From assembly GCA_044225795.1 (NCBI GenBank), contig JBGAIF010000003.1, positions 445,401 to 509,400 on the forward strand: DNA of 64,000 nucleotides. The letters are read 5' to 3'. Made by a program: the position numbers and the translations under genes. Of this stretch, positions 63,093 through 64,000 are shown in pieces; position 1 is the first letter of the stretch, and each line of letters opens with the position of its first letter. Under the pieces are notes generated by a model. That model was not told the DNA's origin. It searched no databases and saw only the letters and a list, made by a program, of their open reading frames with translations. The DNA is from Nemorincola sp044225795. GTDB lineage: Bacteria > Bacteroidota > Bacteroidia > Chitinophagales > Chitinophagaceae.

Positions 63093-64000
63093 ATGTCATT
63101 AGCAAATTATAACCATACAGCCGCGGAGCGTTTCATGCGCTATGTACAGGTAGATACACAAAGTGATCCCACATCACCCTCACAGCCTTCTACGGAGAAA
63201 CAGAAGGACCTGAGCCGCATACTGGTGCAGGAACTGCTGGCGATAGGGATAACCGATGCCGAACTCGATGAGCATGGCTATGTGTATGCCACCATTCCCG
63301 CCACCACTGATAAGAGCGTGCCGGTACTTTGTTTCTGCTCGCATGTGGATACAGCTCCCGACTGCAGCGGAAAAGGCGTGAAACCATTGCTGCATAGCAA
63401 ATATGATGGTAGTGACATTGTATTACCCGACGACAATTCTGTAGTGATCACCACATCAGAACACCCATACCTTAAAGAACGCATAGGTGATGATATCATT
63501 ACCGCATCGGGCACTACCTTGCTGGGTGCAGACGATAAGGCGGGTGTGGCCATCATCATGGACCTTGCCAATTATCTCATTGCTCATCCCGAAATAAAGC
63601 ACGGCAGGATCAGGATACTTTTTACACCCGATGAAGAGGTGGGGCGTGGCGTTGCGGCAGTGAATATGAAGAAGCTGGGCGCAGATTTCGGATATACACT
63701 GGATGGGGGAGAGAGAGGTCACCTGGAAGGGGAGACCTTCTCGGCAGATGCGGCAATAGTTACTTTCCACGGCATCAGCGCGCATCCCGGCTATGCTAAG
63801 GGTAAGATGGTACATGCCATCAAGGTGGCATCAGCATTTGTTGCTATGCTGCCGCGGGGAGAGTGGTGTCCGGAGGTGACCGACGGCAAGCAAGGCTTTG
63901 TGCACCCCGTATCCATAGAGGGCGGGCTGGAGAAAGCTACGGTACAGTTCATAGTGCGCGACTTCGATACAAAGAAGCTGGCAGATCATGAGGCCCGCCT
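63093..64000 (+). CDS. pepT: Peptidase T, tripeptidase (3' end cut by window)
   Basis: The ATG at 63093 opens a frame that runs to the window end (302 codons). MH clan zinc motifs are present: CSHVDTAPD (His ligand, catalytic Asp), LLGADDKAGVAI (bridging Asp), TPDEEVGRG (Glu pair) and the dimerisation part HGISAHPGYAKGK. It cleaves the N-terminal residue from tripeptides in the cytoplasm. Full-length PepT is about 410 residues, so roughly 110 are missing. Upstream, bases 62891-63092 hold no other gene; TACTTTCG near 63066 may be its -7 box. Confidence 0.93.
   Translation, partial: MSLANYNHTAAERFMRYVQVDTQSDPTSPSQPSTEKQKDLSRILVQELLAIGITDAELDEHGYVYATIPATTDKSVPVLCFCSHVDTAPDCSGKGVKPLLHSKYDGSDIVLPDDNSVVITTSEHPYLKERIGDDIITASGTTLLGADDKAGVAIIMDLANYLIAHPEIKHGRIRILFTPDEEVGRGVAAVNMKKLGADFGYTLDGGERGHLEGETFSADAAIVTFHGISAHPGYAKGKMVHAIKVASAFVAMLPRGEWCPEVTDGKQGFVHPVSIEGGLEKATVQFIVRDFDTKKLADHEAR

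Noticed and set aside
1..64000. CRISPR arrays, rRNA operons or intact insertion sequences
   Set aside because: No regular spacer/repeat pattern, no rRNA-like sequence and no transposase gene were seen anywhere in the window.

Overview
The window is a 64 kb piece of a Bacteroidota chromosome. Three proteins end in a type IX secretion (T9SS) sorting tail with a YPNPA-like start. The gliding-motility ABC genes gldF and gldG are present, as are TonB-type outer-membrane proteins with carboxypeptidase-regulatory N-domains. Many genes carry the Bacteroidota promoter (TTG/TTTG, 19-21 bp, TAnnTTTG) instead of a -35/-10 pair. A member of Chitinophagales or a near relative is plausible, but this is inference; no rRNA or other decisive marker is present. 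Coding is dense, mostly housekeeping and cell-envelope genes, with no CRISPR array, rRNA or intact insertion sequence.

Layout. 1-7.3 kb: a pseudouridine synthase (cut by the window start), an amidohydrolase, a lipoprotein, a thioesterase, a secreted dienelactone hydrolase, an operon of a CBS-type PLP enzyme, a membrane protein and a BtuF-like binding protein, and a Pmp3-like protein. 7.4-12.9 kb: a lipoprotein, a TonB-dependent receptor and a T9SS-exported protein; the last two share matching arrays of 11-bp direct repeats that look like a PhoB/PhoP-type operator. 13-20.2 kb: a sugar-dehydratase-like PLP enzyme, a TPR/membrane/adenylate cyclase and an outer-membrane barrel preceded by a double operator. 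20.2-23.4 kb: an AT-rich islet with a transposon-end-like remnant at its left edge and a tRNA-like fragment at its right edge, carrying a cold-shock protein, a fatty-acid desaturase and an orphan secreted protein. 23.4-30.7 kb: tsaD, trmN6, a transaldolase-like enzyme, the small SRP RNA, a phosphohexomutase, an aldehyde dehydrogenase, a GDSL hydrolase and a YjbR-like protein.

32.1-43 kb holds the most unusual block. Five co-oriented genes encode a catalase-like haem protein, an NTF2-like protein, a 1688-residue kinase/ATPase/GAF/nucleotidyl-cyclase protein, a membrane protein with an internal duplication, and a DyP-type peroxidase. A patatin-like phospholipase gene diverges from the head of this run. 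Together they suggest an undescribed signalling module that couples cyclic-nucleotide production to lipid release and peroxide or lipid-hydroperoxide chemistry. That function is inference from domains and gene order.

43-64 kb: a secreted DUF695/RraB-like protein, guaB with a nearly leaderless promoter, a large Asp-box T9SS protein, small secreted proteins, a Smr-less MutS2, recQ, a PadR regulator with its membrane partner, a GNAT/DinB pair, an ALDH7-type dehydrogenase, a D-Ala-D-Ala dipeptidase, gldF-gldG-DUF4340, and the 5' part of peptidase T, cut by the window end.
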